A stretch of 64,000 nucleotides of DNA, from the NCBI GenBank assembly GCA_947446815.1, contig CANFGT010000001.1:1-64000 (forward strand), in the 5' to 3' direction. The position numbers and the translations under genes were made by a program. Every line of letters starts with the position of its first letter. Within the stretch, counting starts at the first letter, position 1. Below are positions 39,430-49,124 of this stretch, piece after piece. The notes under the pieces were generated by a model. The model did not search any database. It saw nothing but the letters and a program-made list of their open reading frames with translations, and was not told where the DNA came from. The DNA comes from Acidimicrobiaceae bacterium (GTDB lineage Bacteria; Actinomycetota; Acidimicrobiia; Acidimicrobiales; Ilumatobacteraceae).

Positions 39430-39929
39430 CAGGTCAACTCAACTGCAAGCGGTGCATCTAAAAGTTCTGCAATGGATTCGAACACGGCTGTATTCATAAT
39501 GATTCCGAAGGTGCCAGAGGTGGGGCCGATGTTGATGTTGAGGCACTTCACTTTGTGGCCATTGTTCAAATTCAGAACCGTGACTGTGGCGCCAAGGGGT
39601 GCAACAGTCGTTGCACAACCAGTCTTTGCAGAGTTCGGGAATCGCTTAAAAGAAGCACTCACTCGGGCTATTTGGCCATCGTTATCAGCGGGATACGCAA
39701 TTTGACCCGAGCCATTGGGGTCCTGGCTGACAGGGCCTTCAAGGTTCGCCGGTGCATCGGCAGTTCCGTCGCCGGAAAGACCAAGGTCATACGTGGTGGT
39801 AGTGGCTTTGATTGTCTCGGCCGCAGAGCTTGACGAGCGACCACCCATCATGAAGAGGAGCGGAATCAACACCGCGGTGGCGATGATGGCGACCGTCATG
39901 CGGTTCTTGTCGAAACGGGTGAAATCCAT
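39426..39929 (-). CDS. Membrane-anchored RlpA-like double-psi beta-barrel protein
   Basis: A 167-aa protein with an N-terminal transmembrane segment (about 11-29), a Ser/Thr/Gly-rich spacer, then a C-terminal domain of about 80 residues resembling RlpA DPBB domains (GATVTVLNLNNGHKVKC, then GIIMNTAVFESIA). The catalytic-type Asp of canonical DPBBs is not obvious. The gene sits between tatD and rsmA, where most actinobacteria carry rpfB, so it may be a reduced cell-wall protein in that slot. Domain assignment is by eye. Confidence 0.65.
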   Translation of the reverse strand: MDFTRFDKNRMTVAIIATAVLIPLLFMMGGRSSSSAAETIKATTTTYDLGLSGDGTADAPANLEGPVSQDPNGSGQIAYPADNDGQIARVSASFKRFPNSAKTGCATTVAPLGATVTVLNLNNGHKVKCLNINIGPTSGTFGIIMNTAVFESIAELLDAPLAVELTW

Positions 39930-39933
39930 CTAC

Positions 39934-40707
39934 CTATGAATGTATGCGGGGAAACGCACGAAGAGCGTTCGCTGTGGTGCGAACTGCGAAATCTGCGGCA
40001 TCGTGGCCACGAAGATCAGCTATCGCAGTGCCCACAATGCCCACATGGGCAGGTTCATTCGGGCGACCCCGGTGAGGAACAGGTGCAAGAAATGGACTGT
40101 CGGTCTCCACGAGGATGCGGTCAATGGGGCATAACTCGGCTGCCTCGCGCAGTTCAGTGGCGTTCTTAAACGTGACGATGCCACTAAAACTGAGATAGGC
40201 GCCACGATCAAGACACGCACGCGCTTCGTCGGGTCCGCCAGTGAAGCAATGAATGATTGTGTTTTCTGGCATACCTTCTGCATCAAGAACATCAAAGGTG
40301 TCTTGCCATGCATCTCGCGTGTGAATCACGAGGGTGAGATTGTGTTCCTTCGCCAGTGCAATTTGTTCTGCAAAGACTGGCATCTGAATATCTCGTGGTG
40401 AATGTTCGTAGTAATAGTCAAGACCGCATTCACCGATGCCAACAACGCGTGGCTGTGAAATAAAAGGAACGATGGAAGCGACACCTTGGGTTGCATCGTG
40501 CGGATGTAAGCCGATTGTTGCCCACACATCGTCGTGACGTGAAGCAATGTTCAGTGCATCTGTGCACGTTTGCGCATCGCAGCCGATGACAACGAAACGT
40601 TCGACGCCTGCTTCACGCGCGCGAATCAATGATTCGTCTGAGCCAAATGCCATTTTGTCGTCATGAATATGGCAGTGGGTATCTGTCCACCCTGTGGCGT
40701 GACTCAT
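39934..40707 (-). CDS. tatD: TatD family metal-dependent hydrolase
   Basis: A 257-aa metallo-dependent DNase-type hydrolase. The ATG at 40707 gives MSHATGWTDTHCHIHD, the expected beginning; the longer frame is antisense to metG. Metal-binding residues lie in THCHIH, GECGLDYYY, VIHTRD and ETDSPFLAP. It sits between metG and the DPBB gene in the standard metG-tatD-rsmA order. Confidence 0.95.
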   Translation of the reverse strand: MSHATGWTDTHCHIHDDKMAFGSDESLIRAREAGVERFVVIGCDAQTCTDALNIASRHDDVWATIGLHPHDATQGVASIVPFISQPRVVGIGECGLDYYYEHSPRDIQMPVFAEQIALAKEHNLTLVIHTRDAWQDTFDVLDAEGMPENTIIHCFTGGPDEARACLDRGAYLSFSGIVTFKNATELREAAELCPIDRILVETDSPFLAPVPHRGRPNEPAHVGIVGTAIADLRGHDAADFAVRTTANALRAFPRIHS

Positions 40708-40718
40708 ACGAAATGTTC

Positions 40719-42227
40719 CTAAGCCAGGGTGCGACGTGGGAAGAGCGGGTCGCCCTTTTCTACGGGATGACCGGCGATGTATTGACCCCATGAAGTGTCT
40801 GTTGCGATGCGGCACTCTTCGATGTTTGTTGTCATGCCAATACGGCGCCAGATCTCGCGAGCGGTGTCAGGGATGGCGGGGAAGGCGAGAATTGTGACAA
40901 TGCGCAACGCTTCAAGTGCATCACCCATCACGGAATCAACAAGCGGTCCTGTTTCGACTTTCCAGGGTTCATTATTTTCGAGGTGAGCATTGGTTGCACG
41001 AATAAGTTGCCACGTGGCTTCGAGCGCTCGTGATGGCTGCACCACTTCCCAATGTTCAATGGTTTCCTTCACAGATTGCGCTGCGATGGGTGCAAGTGGA
41101 CTATCTGGCGATGGCGCAGTGCCAAGACCTTCGCACTTCTTGCCGACAACGGTTGCAACACGTGCAGCAAGGTTGCCCAAGTTATTTGCAAGATCGGAGT
41201 TGTATCGACTGATGAGGCCCTCGTAGGTGAAATCACCGTCGTTGCCGTAGCCCGTGTCAGACAAAACGTAATAACGGAAGCCATCGACACCGATTTCATC
41301 AACAAGTTCAAGTGGGTTCACAACGTTGCCGGATGTCTTTGACATCTTTTCGCCGCCAACAAGTAACCAACCGCCTACAGCCCAGCCCTTTGGCGGTTCG
41401 ATGCCGGCAGACATGAGCATTGCGGGCCAGTAGACGTTATGGAATCGAATGATGTCTTTGCCGATGATGTGATGGTTAACAGGCCACCACTTATTGAACA
41501 TTTCATCGTCGCTGCCGTATCCGATCGCTGTGATGTAGTTGGCCAATGCGTCAAACCACACATATGCCACATGTGACTTGTCGAATGGAAGTGGGATTCC
41601 CCATGTGAGTGTCTTGCGGCTCACGGAGAAATCTTGCAGACCCTGCTTGATGAATCCGAGGACTTCATTGACGCGATGGTCTGGCACAACGGCACCCGGA
41701 TGCGATGAGTAGAAATCAATGAGGCGCTGTTCGAAACGTGAGAGACGGAAGAAATAGTTCTCCTCTTCGACGTGCTCTACAGGGCGCTTGTGAACAGGGC
41801 AGTTGCCGTTGTCGAGTTCGTCCTCGGTGAAGTACGCCTCGCACGGTACGCAATAAAGACCGCTGTATTTATCGAGTTCGATATCTCCGGCATCAAAACA
41901 CGCGTGGAGAAGTTTTTCGACACCAGCACGATGACGTGGTTCCGTCGTACGAATGAAGTCATCATTCGAGATGTTGAGGCGCTGCCATGCTTCTTGGAAA
42001 AGTGGCGCGATGGAGTCGGTGAATTCTTGTGGTGTGGTGCCAGCGGCATCGGCTGCCTGCTGGATCTTGAGGCCATGTTCATCAGTGCCCGTGAGGAAAT
42101 GCACGTCATCACCCAGCAGGCGATGCCAACGCGCGAGGGCGTCAGCAACGATGGTGCTGTACGCATGACCAAGATGTGGTCGCGCGTTGACGTAATAGAT
42201 AGGAGTGGTGATGTAGTACGTGCCCAC
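40719..42227 (-). CDS. metG: Methionyl-tRNA synthetase
   Basis: A 502-aa class I synthetase without the C-terminal dimerisation domain. HIGH-like signature is HLGHAYS (N-terminal), and KMSKTSGN is the KMSKS motif. The insert shows a partly lost zinc knuckle (CVPC followed by CPVH instead of a second CXXC). GTG start. Confidence 0.97.
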   Translation of the reverse strand: MGTYYITTPIYYVNARPHLGHAYSTIVADALARWHRLLGDDVHFLTGTDEHGLKIQQAADAAGTTPQEFTDSIAPLFQEAWQRLNISNDDFIRTTEPRHRAGVEKLLHACFDAGDIELDKYSGLYCVPCEAYFTEDELDNGNCPVHKRPVEHVEEENYFFRLSRFEQRLIDFYSSHPGAVVPDHRVNEVLGFIKQGLQDFSVSRKTLTWGIPLPFDKSHVAYVWFDALANYITAIGYGSDDEMFNKWWPVNHHIIGKDIIRFHNVYWPAMLMSAGIEPPKGWAVGGWLLVGGEKMSKTSGNVVNPLELVDEIGVDGFRYYVLSDTGYGNDGDFTYEGLISRYNSDLANNLGNLAARVATVVGKKCEGLGTAPSPDSPLAPIAAQSVKETIEHWEVVQPSRALEATWQLIRATNAHLENNEPWKVETGPLVDSVMGDALEALRIVTILAFPAIPDTAREIWRRIGMTTNIEECRIATDTSWGQYIAGHPVEKGDPLFPRRTLA

Positions 42228-42301
42228 TCGTTCAGGCTACGGGACAGCGGGTGCCCGTCGTCGGTTCGTTTTCAATACGTCAACTTTCGTACGCTTCACT
42301 A

Positions 42302-43120
42302 ATGCCCTTTGAGTTCGATATCGCGACTGCAGCCACTTCTCTTGGTAACGGTCTGTACGACACTCCGATTCAAGAGCGGTGGAATATCGGGCCTGGCATC
42401 GCGAACGGTGGCTACTTGCTTGCTTTGGCAGCAAATGCCATGCGTGAGGAGTGCGGCCGCGCACATCCGTTGACGCTGACAGCGCATTATCTGTCACCGG
42501 GAGTTGAAGGACCGGCACAAACTCAGACTGCTGTCGTCAAATCGGGACGCCGAATTGCAACCATGACGGGGTCGCTCACAAGTGGTGGCAAAGAAATCAT
42601 TCGCGTTCTTGGATCATTTGGTGATCTTGATGCGAATGAAGGTGCGCAATACAACGACCTCACACCTCCCGATATGCCTGCGTATGACGAGATTCCAAAG
42701 CGTAAATCAAATCCGGACATGCCTCCTGGTTTGCACTCTCGTTTGGATTCACGTATGCATCCCGAAGACGCTTTTGTGATGTCGGGGCTTTCTGGTGCCA
42801 TCCACACCGGCAAGCCATTGATGCGCACGTACTTTGCATTCGCAGATGGTCGTGACGTCGACACTCTCGGATTGTTGCTTGCATCTGATGCTGGTCCGCC
42901 GGTTGTTTTCAACTTGTACGGACTCATCGGTTGGGCACCAACTGTGGAACTCACCGTCCATGTGCGCGCTGTGCCGGCGCCTGGACCGATTGCTTGTCGC
43001 TTTTATAGCAACGTGGTGCAGGGCGGATTCTTTGAAGAGAATGGCGAGATGTGGGACTCCACAGGTCGCTTGGTGGCGATGAGCCGTCAGTTAGCGCTTT
43101 CGCCCTTGCCGCAGGCCTAA
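42302..43120 (+). CDS. Acyl-CoA thioesterase-like double hot-dog protein
   Basis: A 272-aa protein of the thioesterase superfamily (4HBT_3/TesB-like). The ATG at 42302 is chosen because it follows the metG promoter gap and the conserved part begins with FEFDIATAATSLG. NGGYLLALAANAM and HYLSPGVEGPA mark the first hot-dog fold. It would hydrolyse an acyl-CoA. Its last 30 nt overlap the end of the convergent HAD gene. Confidence 0.85.
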   Translation: MPFEFDIATAATSLGNGLYDTPIQERWNIGPGIANGGYLLALAANAMREECGRAHPLTLTAHYLSPGVEGPAQTQTAVVKSGRRIATMTGSLTSGGKEIIRVLGSFGDLDANEGAQYNDLTPPDMPAYDEIPKRKSNPDMPPGLHSRLDSRMHPEDAFVMSGLSGAIHTGKPLMRTYFAFADGRDVDTLGLLLASDAGPPVVFNLYGLIGWAPTVELTVHVRAVPAPGPIACRFYSNVVQGGFFEENGEMWDSTGRLVAMSRQLALSPLPQA

Positions 43121-43861
43121 GGAATACGTCAACAACATTGCAACCACTGCTGCGGTGATTGTTGACGAACGGCGGATCAACATTTTTGATCGTTGCGCAA
43201 AGATAACGACGGGCCATCCGCGTGAACGCGAGAGTGTGGCAAGTTCTGCATCAGGGTTGACTGCGACTGCATTGCCGACAATCTCCATCATCGGAAGATC
43301 GCTCATTGAGTCGGAATATGACCACGAGTTGGTCAAATCAATACCGCGTTCTGTTGCAAGTGCGGTAATCGCTTCTGCCTTCCCTTCGCCGTAACAGAAC
43401 GGACCATCGAGACGACCGGTGTATACGCCGTTATCGACTTCACCTTTGGTGCCGATGCCACCAGTCATGCCAAGCGCAATTGCCAGCGGTTCCACAAGTT
43501 CAATTGGTGAGGCGGAAACAATCCATGTTTCGCGACCTGCAGCATGGTGCTGATCGAGTAGCGCACGAGCTTCGGGGCGAATAAGACCGAGAAGCTCTGG
43601 AAGAACAAGTTCATTGAGTCCGACTAGGTCTGCCTGATTCATTCCACCGACGCGCGACAAAATGCGGTCACGCACACTGTGGCTGCTCTCGTCACTGGAA
43701 CCGAAGAATTGAAATTTGAGGGCGCGTACAACATCGGGAAGGAAGTCTTGAATGCGGATGTAGCCGGCATCGCGCGCAGCACGTGCGAACACAAACGCGG
43801 ACGAGCCCGCGATGAGCGTGCGGTCAAGGTCAAAAAATGCTGCGGTGCGTTGCTGGCTCAT
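43091..43861 (-). CDS. HAD-IB family phosphatase with C-terminal membrane segment
   Basis: A 256-aa HAD hydrolase of the SerB-like type IB. Motif I is FFDLDRTLIAGS, motif II VSASP, and motif IV YSDSMSDLPM. A hydrophobic segment (about 232-248) may anchor it to the membrane. Substrate unknown; related proteins are annotated as acyl-phosphate or lysophosphatidate phosphatases. ATGA overlap with the rsmI stop. Confidence 0.88.
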   Translation of the reverse strand: MSQQRTAAFFDLDRTLIAGSSAFVFARAARDAGYIRIQDFLPDVVRALKFQFFGSSDESSHSVRDRILSRVGGMNQADLVGLNELVLPELLGLIRPEARALLDQHHAAGRETWIVSASPIELVEPLAIALGMTGGIGTKGEVDNGVYTGRLDGPFCYGEGKAEAITALATERGIDLTNSWSYSDSMSDLPMMEIVGNAVAVNPDAELATLSRSRGWPVVIFAQRSKMLIRRSSTITAAVVAMLLTYSLGLRQGRKR

Positions 43862-44718
43862 GATCCCACTGCGATTGCATATACGCGCTTACGTGCGACT
43901 CCGAATGCTGCTGTCACTTCATCAATTGCATCGCGCTTGCTAAGACCATTTGCGGTACGTGCAGCAAGTTCACGAACAATTTCCTCATCTGTTACTTCTA
44001 CTTCGGAATTGAGCGCCGGCGCAATGACAATTGCGTACTCTCCGCGTGGGGCAACAGTTTGTGAGTGCTTCACAGCTTCTGCAAGAGAGCCGCGCCACAC
44101 TTCTTCGTGCATTTTGGTGAGTTCGCGCGTTAACGCGACACGGCGATCTTCGCCACAGGTAGCCGCAAGGTCGACCAAGGTCTTTTCCAACCGATGGGGT
44201 GCCTCATACAAAACGGTGGTGCGACGTTCGCGAGCTACTTCGGTGAGTCGTTCACGACGTTCAGCACCACTGCGAGGCAGGAATCCATCAAATGCGATTC
44301 GGTCAGTGGGAAGGCCACTGATTGTTGCGGCAACAACGAAGGCAACAGGTCCTGGTGTTGCATGCACGGGGTGCCCAGCTGCAACTGCGGCGCGTACTAA
44401 ACGTTCGCCCGGGTCGCTAATGGCAGGCGTGCCCGCATCGCTAATCACTGCGACCACTTCATTCGCCGAGAGCAACATCAACACTTCTTCAATGGCATCG
44501 TGCTCGGTGTGATCGTTTGTCACGATGAGACGTTCCGGCGTGACGTTCATGCGCTTCAACAATGAACCACTGTGGCGAGTGTCTTCGCAGCAAATTACTT
44601 TTGCTGCACGCAAGACAGAGACAGCGCGAGGGGAGATGTCGTCCAAGTTGCCGATGGGGGTTGCAACGAGCCAGAGACCAGCATGCACGATGGAGGAAAC
44701 ATCATCACTGTTCGACAT
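43858..44718 (-). CDS. rsmI: 16S rRNA 2'-O-ribose C1402 methyltransferase RsmI
   Basis: A 286-aa SAM-dependent methyltransferase of the tetrapyrrole-methylase fold. It begins LWLVATPIGNLDDISPRAV and contains CCEDTRHSGSLL, SDAGTPAISDPG and LYEAPHRLEKTL, all typical of RsmI. It overlaps the DUF192 gene by 14 nt upstream. Confidence 0.97.
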   Translation of the reverse strand: MSNSDDVSSIVHAGLWLVATPIGNLDDISPRAVSVLRAAKVICCEDTRHSGSLLKRMNVTPERLIVTNDHTEHDAIEEVLMLLSANEVVAVISDAGTPAISDPGERLVRAAVAAGHPVHATPGPVAFVVAATISGLPTDRIAFDGFLPRSGAERRERLTEVARERRTTVLYEAPHRLEKTLVDLAATCGEDRRVALTRELTKMHEEVWRGSLAEAVKHSQTVAPRGEYAIVIAPALNSEVEVTDEEIVRELAARTANGLSKRDAIDEVTAAFGVARKRVYAIAVGS

Positions 44719-45058
44719 GTCGTACTTCCAATGGGTTGCCGGCGCTTAAGTTCCAGCGCTCAAATGAACCTGCAGCTGCTTCAACGACGAGATGACACCG
44801 GCGATTATTCGGACCAACGCGCCACGGCTTCATTGTTTCTACTTCCAGCACAACGCCTTCAGCTGAAATGTATGCGACATCAATAGGCACTTTCATGCCG
44901 ATGGTGTGCACCCATGAGCACGGTTGCAAAACAAGTGGTTGTTCAACAGAAGTAACGCCAATCAGTCCGCGTCGGCGATCGGTGCGTGAAGTGGCAAGTT
45001 GTGCTGCGGCGAGCACCCGACCTTCACTCACGAGCCAGACGGGTTCCATGGCTGTCAT
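44705..45058 (-). CDS. DUF192 family protein
   Basis: A 117-aa small protein of the DUF192 family, with the family's RRRGLIGVTS start, the CSWVHTIGMKVPIDVAYI core and ETMKPWRVGPN. Function unknown. It is 2 nt after ychF and overlaps rsmI, so these three genes form one transcript. Confidence 0.88.
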   Translation of the reverse strand: MTAMEPVWLVSEGRVLAAAQLATSRTDRRRGLIGVTSVEQPLVLQPCSWVHTIGMKVPIDVAYISAEGVVLEVETMKPWRVGPNNRRCHLVVEAAAGSFERWNLSAGNPLEVRHVEQ

Positions 45059-45060
45059 GG

Positions 45061-46158
45061 TTACACGTTAAAGCGGAATTCGGTGACGTCTCCGTCGATG
45101 AATTCATAATCCTTGCCTTCGGAACGCAACTTGCCCACGTCCTTTGCGGCATTCCATGAGCCCAATTCGACAAGTTCATCCCAGTGGATGACTTCGGCGC
45201 GAATGAATCCACGCTGGATGTCGGAGTGAATCTTTCCGGCGCAGACAGGAGCTTTGTCGCCTGCGTGGAATGTCCATGCACGAGTTTCCTTCTCGCCTGT
45301 CGTGAAGTACGTACGCAAACCAAGCACGTGATACGCCGAACGCACCATCTTGGTGAGAGCACCTTCGCCAAGGCCAAGTGCTTCGAGCATCTCTGCACGA
45401 TCCTCGTCAGACAACTGCGCGGCTTCGGCTTCGATTTGCACGCTCATGCCGAGAACTTCAATCTCATGTTCCTGACGCGAGCCAGGGGGGCAGAGCTCTG
45501 AACGAACACGAGCTTCCATTGCAGGAATCGTGTCGAGTTCATTTTCGCCGACGTTGACAACAGCCAACACGCGGCGGTTGGTCAGCAAGAAATGCGGTGC
45601 AAGCTCTTCGCGATCTGCAACAGAGAGTGCGGATCGGTAAATGGGAGTTCCTTCAGCAAGAACGTCGTAGGCACGTTGCAACAGTGCAGCCTCTTCTTGG
45701 TTGCCCTTGTCGACACGCGCCGTCTTCTTCACGCGGTTGAGGCGGGTCTCCACAGTTTCAAGGTCGGCAAGTGCGAGTTCAAGCTCCACAACGCGGAGAT
45801 GCTCGAGCGGATCATCGGGACCAGGAACGTCATCATCTTTGAAAGCACGAAGCACATAAACAATGGCATCGACTTCACGAATGTTGGCGAGGAACTTGTT
45901 GCCGAGACCTTCACCCTTGGACGCGCCTTCAACGAGACCGCCAATGTCGACCACCTGGACGGCGGCATGGACGATGCTCTTGGTCTTCGACATCTCGGAG
46001 AGTTGGAGGAGGCGGTTGTCGGGCACCTTGGCCACACCAATGTTGGGGTCCTTCGTGGCGAAGGCATAGGGGGCAGCCAGAGCTCCACCGCCGGTGAGGG
46101 CGTTGTAGAGCGAGGACTTACCTGCGTTGGGGAGACCGACGAGACCGAAACATTCCAT
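45061..46158 (-). CDS. ychF: Ribosome-binding ATPase YchF/EngD
   Basis: A 365-aa Obg-family ATPase. The ATG at 46158 gives the usual MECFGLVGLPNAGKSS beginning; an upstream TTG would only add 12 residues. G1 is GLPNAGKSS, G3 DIGGL, with the coiled-coil insert and the C-terminal TGS-like domain (YFTTGEKETRAWT, GKIHSDIQRGFIRAEV). It is believed to bind 70S ribosomes. Confidence 0.97.
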   Translation of the reverse strand: MECFGLVGLPNAGKSSLYNALTGGGALAAPYAFATKDPNIGVAKVPDNRLLQLSEMSKTKSIVHAAVQVVDIGGLVEGASKGEGLGNKFLANIREVDAIVYVLRAFKDDDVPGPDDPLEHLRVVELELALADLETVETRLNRVKKTARVDKGNQEEAALLQRAYDVLAEGTPIYRSALSVADREELAPHFLLTNRRVLAVVNVGENELDTIPAMEARVRSELCPPGSRQEHEIEVLGMSVQIEAEAAQLSDEDRAEMLEALGLGEGALTKMVRSAYHVLGLRTYFTTGEKETRAWTFHAGDKAPVCAGKIHSDIQRGFIRAEVIHWDELVELGSWNAAKDVGKLRSEGKDYEFIDGDVTEFRFNV

Positions 46159-46249
46159 GAGAGGTATGACGCTACCCTTGAAGGGAGTAGCCAAACCCGT
46201 GTGGGATATGGGAGGGGTAATTGTTACTATGGCGGTAGTGCAAATAGCC

Positions 46250-46265
46250 CCGGCTCGCCTGCCGG
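46250..46265 (+). promoter_or_regulatory. Small hairpin in the sufB leader
   Basis: CCGGC/GCCGG, 5 bp with a 6-nt loop, about 16 nt before the AAAGGAC ribosome site of sufB. No SufR gene is next to the operon and I do not see a clear iron-responsive operator. Confidence 0.25.
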
Positions 46266-46291
46266 ACTAGTACGACAAAAGGACACTCCCT

Positions 46292-47692
46292 GTGACTTCG
46301 TTCGATCTTGACCTCAGTAAGTACAGCCTCGGATGGAGCGACGAAGTCGAATATGCCTTCGCCCCTGAAAAAGGCCTCTCCGACCGTGTGGTCGAGCAGA
46401 TTTCCTGGTGGAAGGGTGAGCCAAAGTGGATGACCGAATACCGCATGCGCAGCCTCGGCATCTTTGATCGCAAGCCAATGGCGCCTTGGTTCGCCAACAA
46501 CATGCCAGATATCGACTTCCAGGACATCTTCTATTACCTGAAGCCTGCAACGGCACAGGTGGACGAATGGGATGACTTGCCCGAGCAAATGAAGCTCACA
46601 TACGAGAAGTTGGGCATTCCAGAAGCAGAGCGCAAGTACCTCGCCGGTGTCACCGCCCAGTACGAATCAGAAGTGGTGTTCCACCGCAACCGTGAAGACC
46701 TTGAAGCACAAGGCATTTTGTTCTGCGACATGGACACCGCCTTGCGCGAGTACCCCGACCTTGTGAAGCAGTACTTCGGCAGCGTGATTCCTCCTGCTGA
46801 CAACAAGTTCTCCGCACTCAACACCGCAGTGTGGTCCGGTGGATCATTCATCTACGTACCACCAGGCGTTGAATGTGAAATGCCATTGCAGGCGTACTTC
46901 CGTATTAACTCGGAGAACGCTGGTCAGTTCGAGCGCACGCTCATCATTGCTGACGAAGGTTCAAAGGTTCACTACATCGAAGGTTGCTCTGCGCCGGTGT
47001 ACACCAGCGATTCTTTGCACTCTGCTGTTGTTGAAATTGTTGTGAAGCCATCGGCTCACGTGACGTACACAACGATTCAGAACTGGTCGCCAAACGTGTA
47101 CAACTTGGTCACCAAGCGTGCTCGTGTTGAAGCAGAAGGCCATATGGAATGGATTGATGGCAACATCGGTTCCAAGCTCACCATGAAGTACCCAAGCGTG
47201 TACTTGGTGGGTCCAAAGGCCACAGGCGAAGTGTTGTCGGTTGCGTATGCAGGCGCCGGCCAGCATCAAGATGCTGGCGCAAAGATGGTGCACGCAGCAC
47301 CCGAGACCTCTTCAAAGATTGTTTCGAAGTCCATCAGCAAGGACGGCGGCATCACCGCTTACCGCGGACTTGTTCGTGTCGAAGAAGGCGCATACGGATG
47401 TAAGAGCCACGTGCAATGCGATGCTTTGATTCTTGATGGTGAGAGCGAAAGCCGCACATTCCCATACATGGAAGTGGGCGAGAAGGACGCAGAGATCGGT
47501 CACGAAGCAACCGTTTCGAAGATCGCTGATGAGCAGTTGTTCTATCTCATGAGCCGTGGTCTCACGCAAGAAGCCGCAATGAGCATGGTTGTCAACGGTT
47601 TCATTGAGCCCGTGACACGTACATTGCCCATGGAATACGCCGTGGAGTGGAGCCGCCTCATCGAATTGCAGATGGAAGGTTCCATCGGCTGA
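46292..47692 (+). CDS. sufB: Fe-S cluster assembly scaffold SufB
   Basis: A 466-aa core scaffold of the SUF system, which assembles Fe-S clusters with SufC and SufD. Recognised by the FYYLKP segment, [19 protein letters not shown], the IEGCSAP motif and the C-terminal [19 protein letters not shown] start behind AAAGGAC. First gene of the suf operon; no sufR precedes it. Confidence 0.97.
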   Translation: MTSFDLDLSKYSLGWSDEVEYAFAPEKGLSDRVVEQISWWKGEPKWMTEYRMRSLGIFDRKPMAPWFANNMPDIDFQDIFYYLKPATAQVDEWDDLPEQMKLTYEKLGIPEAERKYLAGVTAQYESEVVFHRNREDLEAQGILFCDMDTALREYPDLVKQYFGSVIPPADNKFSALNTAVWSGGSFIYVPPGVECEMPLQAYFRINSENAGQFERTLIIADEGSKVHYIEGCSAPVYTSDSLHSAVVEIVVKPSAHVTYTTIQNWSPNVYNLVTKRARVEAEGHMEWIDGNIGSKLTMKYPSVYLVGPKATGEVLSVAYAGAGQHQDAGAKMVHAAPETSSKIVSKSISKDGGITAYRGLVRVEEGAYGCKSHVQCDALILDGESESRTFPYMEVGEKDAEIGHEATVSKIADEQLFYLMSRGLTQEAAMSMVVNGFIEPVTRTLPMEYAVEWSRLIELQMEGSIG

Positions 47693-47713
47693 TTTCGCCG
47701 ATGGGTTCTTGTC

Positions 47714-48049
47714 ATGCCGATGCGCACAGAGTGCAAGAACTACGAGAGCCGCACCTATGCAAATGGTGATGCAGTACGCAAGTGCAATCTCGATCTTGCT
47801 CCCGAAGCGCCATGGCGTTGTCCAGACCCATGCGAAGGGTATGCACGTCGGTTAGCCGATGTTGCGTGGGTGCATGGCAGTGCGATTGCACCGCCCACAC
47901 CGCCAGAAGTGCCTGGTTTAGATGATGGTTCCGCGGCTGCAGTACTGGATGCTGCGAGCGAAATCATTAACTCCATCAGTGCACAAACAATTGAAGAAGT
48001 CGTAGCCGAACAGTCGAAGAAGCGCCGTTGGTGGCGCAAGAAGAAGTAG
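47714..48049 (+). CDS. Small four-cysteine protein inside the suf operon
   Basis: A 111-aa protein of unknown function between sufB and sufD. The N-terminal 40 residues contain four Cys (C7, C24, C36, C40: CKNY, KCNL, RCPDPC), a likely metal- or Fe-S-binding site, and the C-terminus is basic (KKRRWWRKKK). It is 21 nt after sufB and 7 nt before sufD, so it is co-expressed. A role in Fe-S assembly is inferred from place and Cys content only. Confidence 0.75.
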   Translation: MPMRTECKNYESRTYANGDAVRKCNLDLAPEAPWRCPDPCEGYARRLADVAWVHGSAIAPPTPPEVPGLDDGSAAAVLDAASEIINSISAQTIEEVVAEQSKKRRWWRKKK

Positions 48050-48056
48050 CAGATTC

Positions 48057-49124
48057 ATGAATATAACCCCCACACTCCCCAGTACCGAAGAAGAGATCTG
48101 GCGATACAGCCGTATTGCCGAACTCGACTTGTCAGCGTTCGCAATTGCCACGGCACGTACCGAGACCATCGGTCTTGATGCAGTGCGTGTGAATGACTCG
48201 CTCGCCGGCATTGCAATGAATGGCACACCTGACGTGTTTGCCGAGCTCAATGCAGAGAACGCACAAACAATCTCATTGCGCATCCCCAAGGGTGTTGCCA
48301 TTGATGGCGTGATTGAGATCATCCATCACATCGAAGCTGATGGAATTGTTGCGTACCCACGTTTGGTAATTGATGCAGAACCAGAGAGCCAAGTCACAGT
48401 GGTGGAGCGTTTCGTATCTAACGACAGCGTGAAGTCTCTTGTTGTTCCTGTGCTTGAGATTCGTTCTGCAGCCAGTGCAAACGTGAACTATGTGGGCGTG
48501 AACCAATTGGGCTTGCGCACATGGATGATTGCGCATCAGCAGACACTCGGACTTCGCGACTCCAACACTCGTGTGAACACCATTGCTCTTGGCGGCGACT
48601 ACGCGCGCGTACGTGCTGAGGTTCGTTTGGTGGAATCTGGTGCGAACGCACAGCAGTTGGCTTTGTACTTCGCCAGCGGCACACAGATGCATGACTTCCG
48701 CACATTGCAGCGTCACGAAGCACCGCGCACGTACAGTGACTTGCTGTTCAAGGGCGCCGTTGGCGGCAGTGCACGTAGCGTGTACACCGGCCTCATTCGT
48801 ATCGAGAAGAACGCAGGTAAGTCGGAAGCATTCCAGACCAACCGCAACCTCACTCTTGGTGCAGGTGCATGGGCCGAGAGCGTGCCCAACCTTGAGATTG
48901 AAACCAACGAAGTGAAGTGCAGCCACGCCAGCACAGTTGGTTCCATCGATGAGGAACAGCGTTTCTATTTGGAGAGCCGCGGCATTGCGCCAGAAGTTGC
49001 TGAGCGCCTTGTGGTGTTCGGCTTCTTCAAGGATGTTCTTGATCGTTTGCCTAGCAATGTGGACACCACATCGCTTGAGGCTGAGATTGCAGAGAAGCTT
49101 CGTCGTGAAGAAGCAGCGCAATGA
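48057..49124 (+). CDS. sufD: Fe-S cluster assembly protein SufD
   Basis: A 355-aa SufBCD subunit of the beta-helix fold. Typical parts are the central Leu/Val-rich strands and the C-terminal VKCSHASTVGSIDEEQRFYLESRGI with the conserved His. It overlaps the Rieske gene by 4 nt (ATGA). Confidence 0.93.
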   Translation: MNITPTLPSTEEEIWRYSRIAELDLSAFAIATARTETIGLDAVRVNDSLAGIAMNGTPDVFAELNAENAQTISLRIPKGVAIDGVIEIIHHIEADGIVAYPRLVIDAEPESQVTVVERFVSNDSVKSLVVPVLEIRSAASANVNYVGVNQLGLRTWMIAHQQTLGLRDSNTRVNTIALGGDYARVRAEVRLVESGANAQQLALYFASGTQMHDFRTLQRHEAPRTYSDLLFKGAVGGSARSVYTGLIRIEKNAGKSEAFQTNRNLTLGAGAWAESVPNLEIETNEVKCSHASTVGSIDEEQRFYLESRGIAPEVAERLVVFGFFKDVLDRLPSNVDTTSLEAEIAEKLRREEAAQ

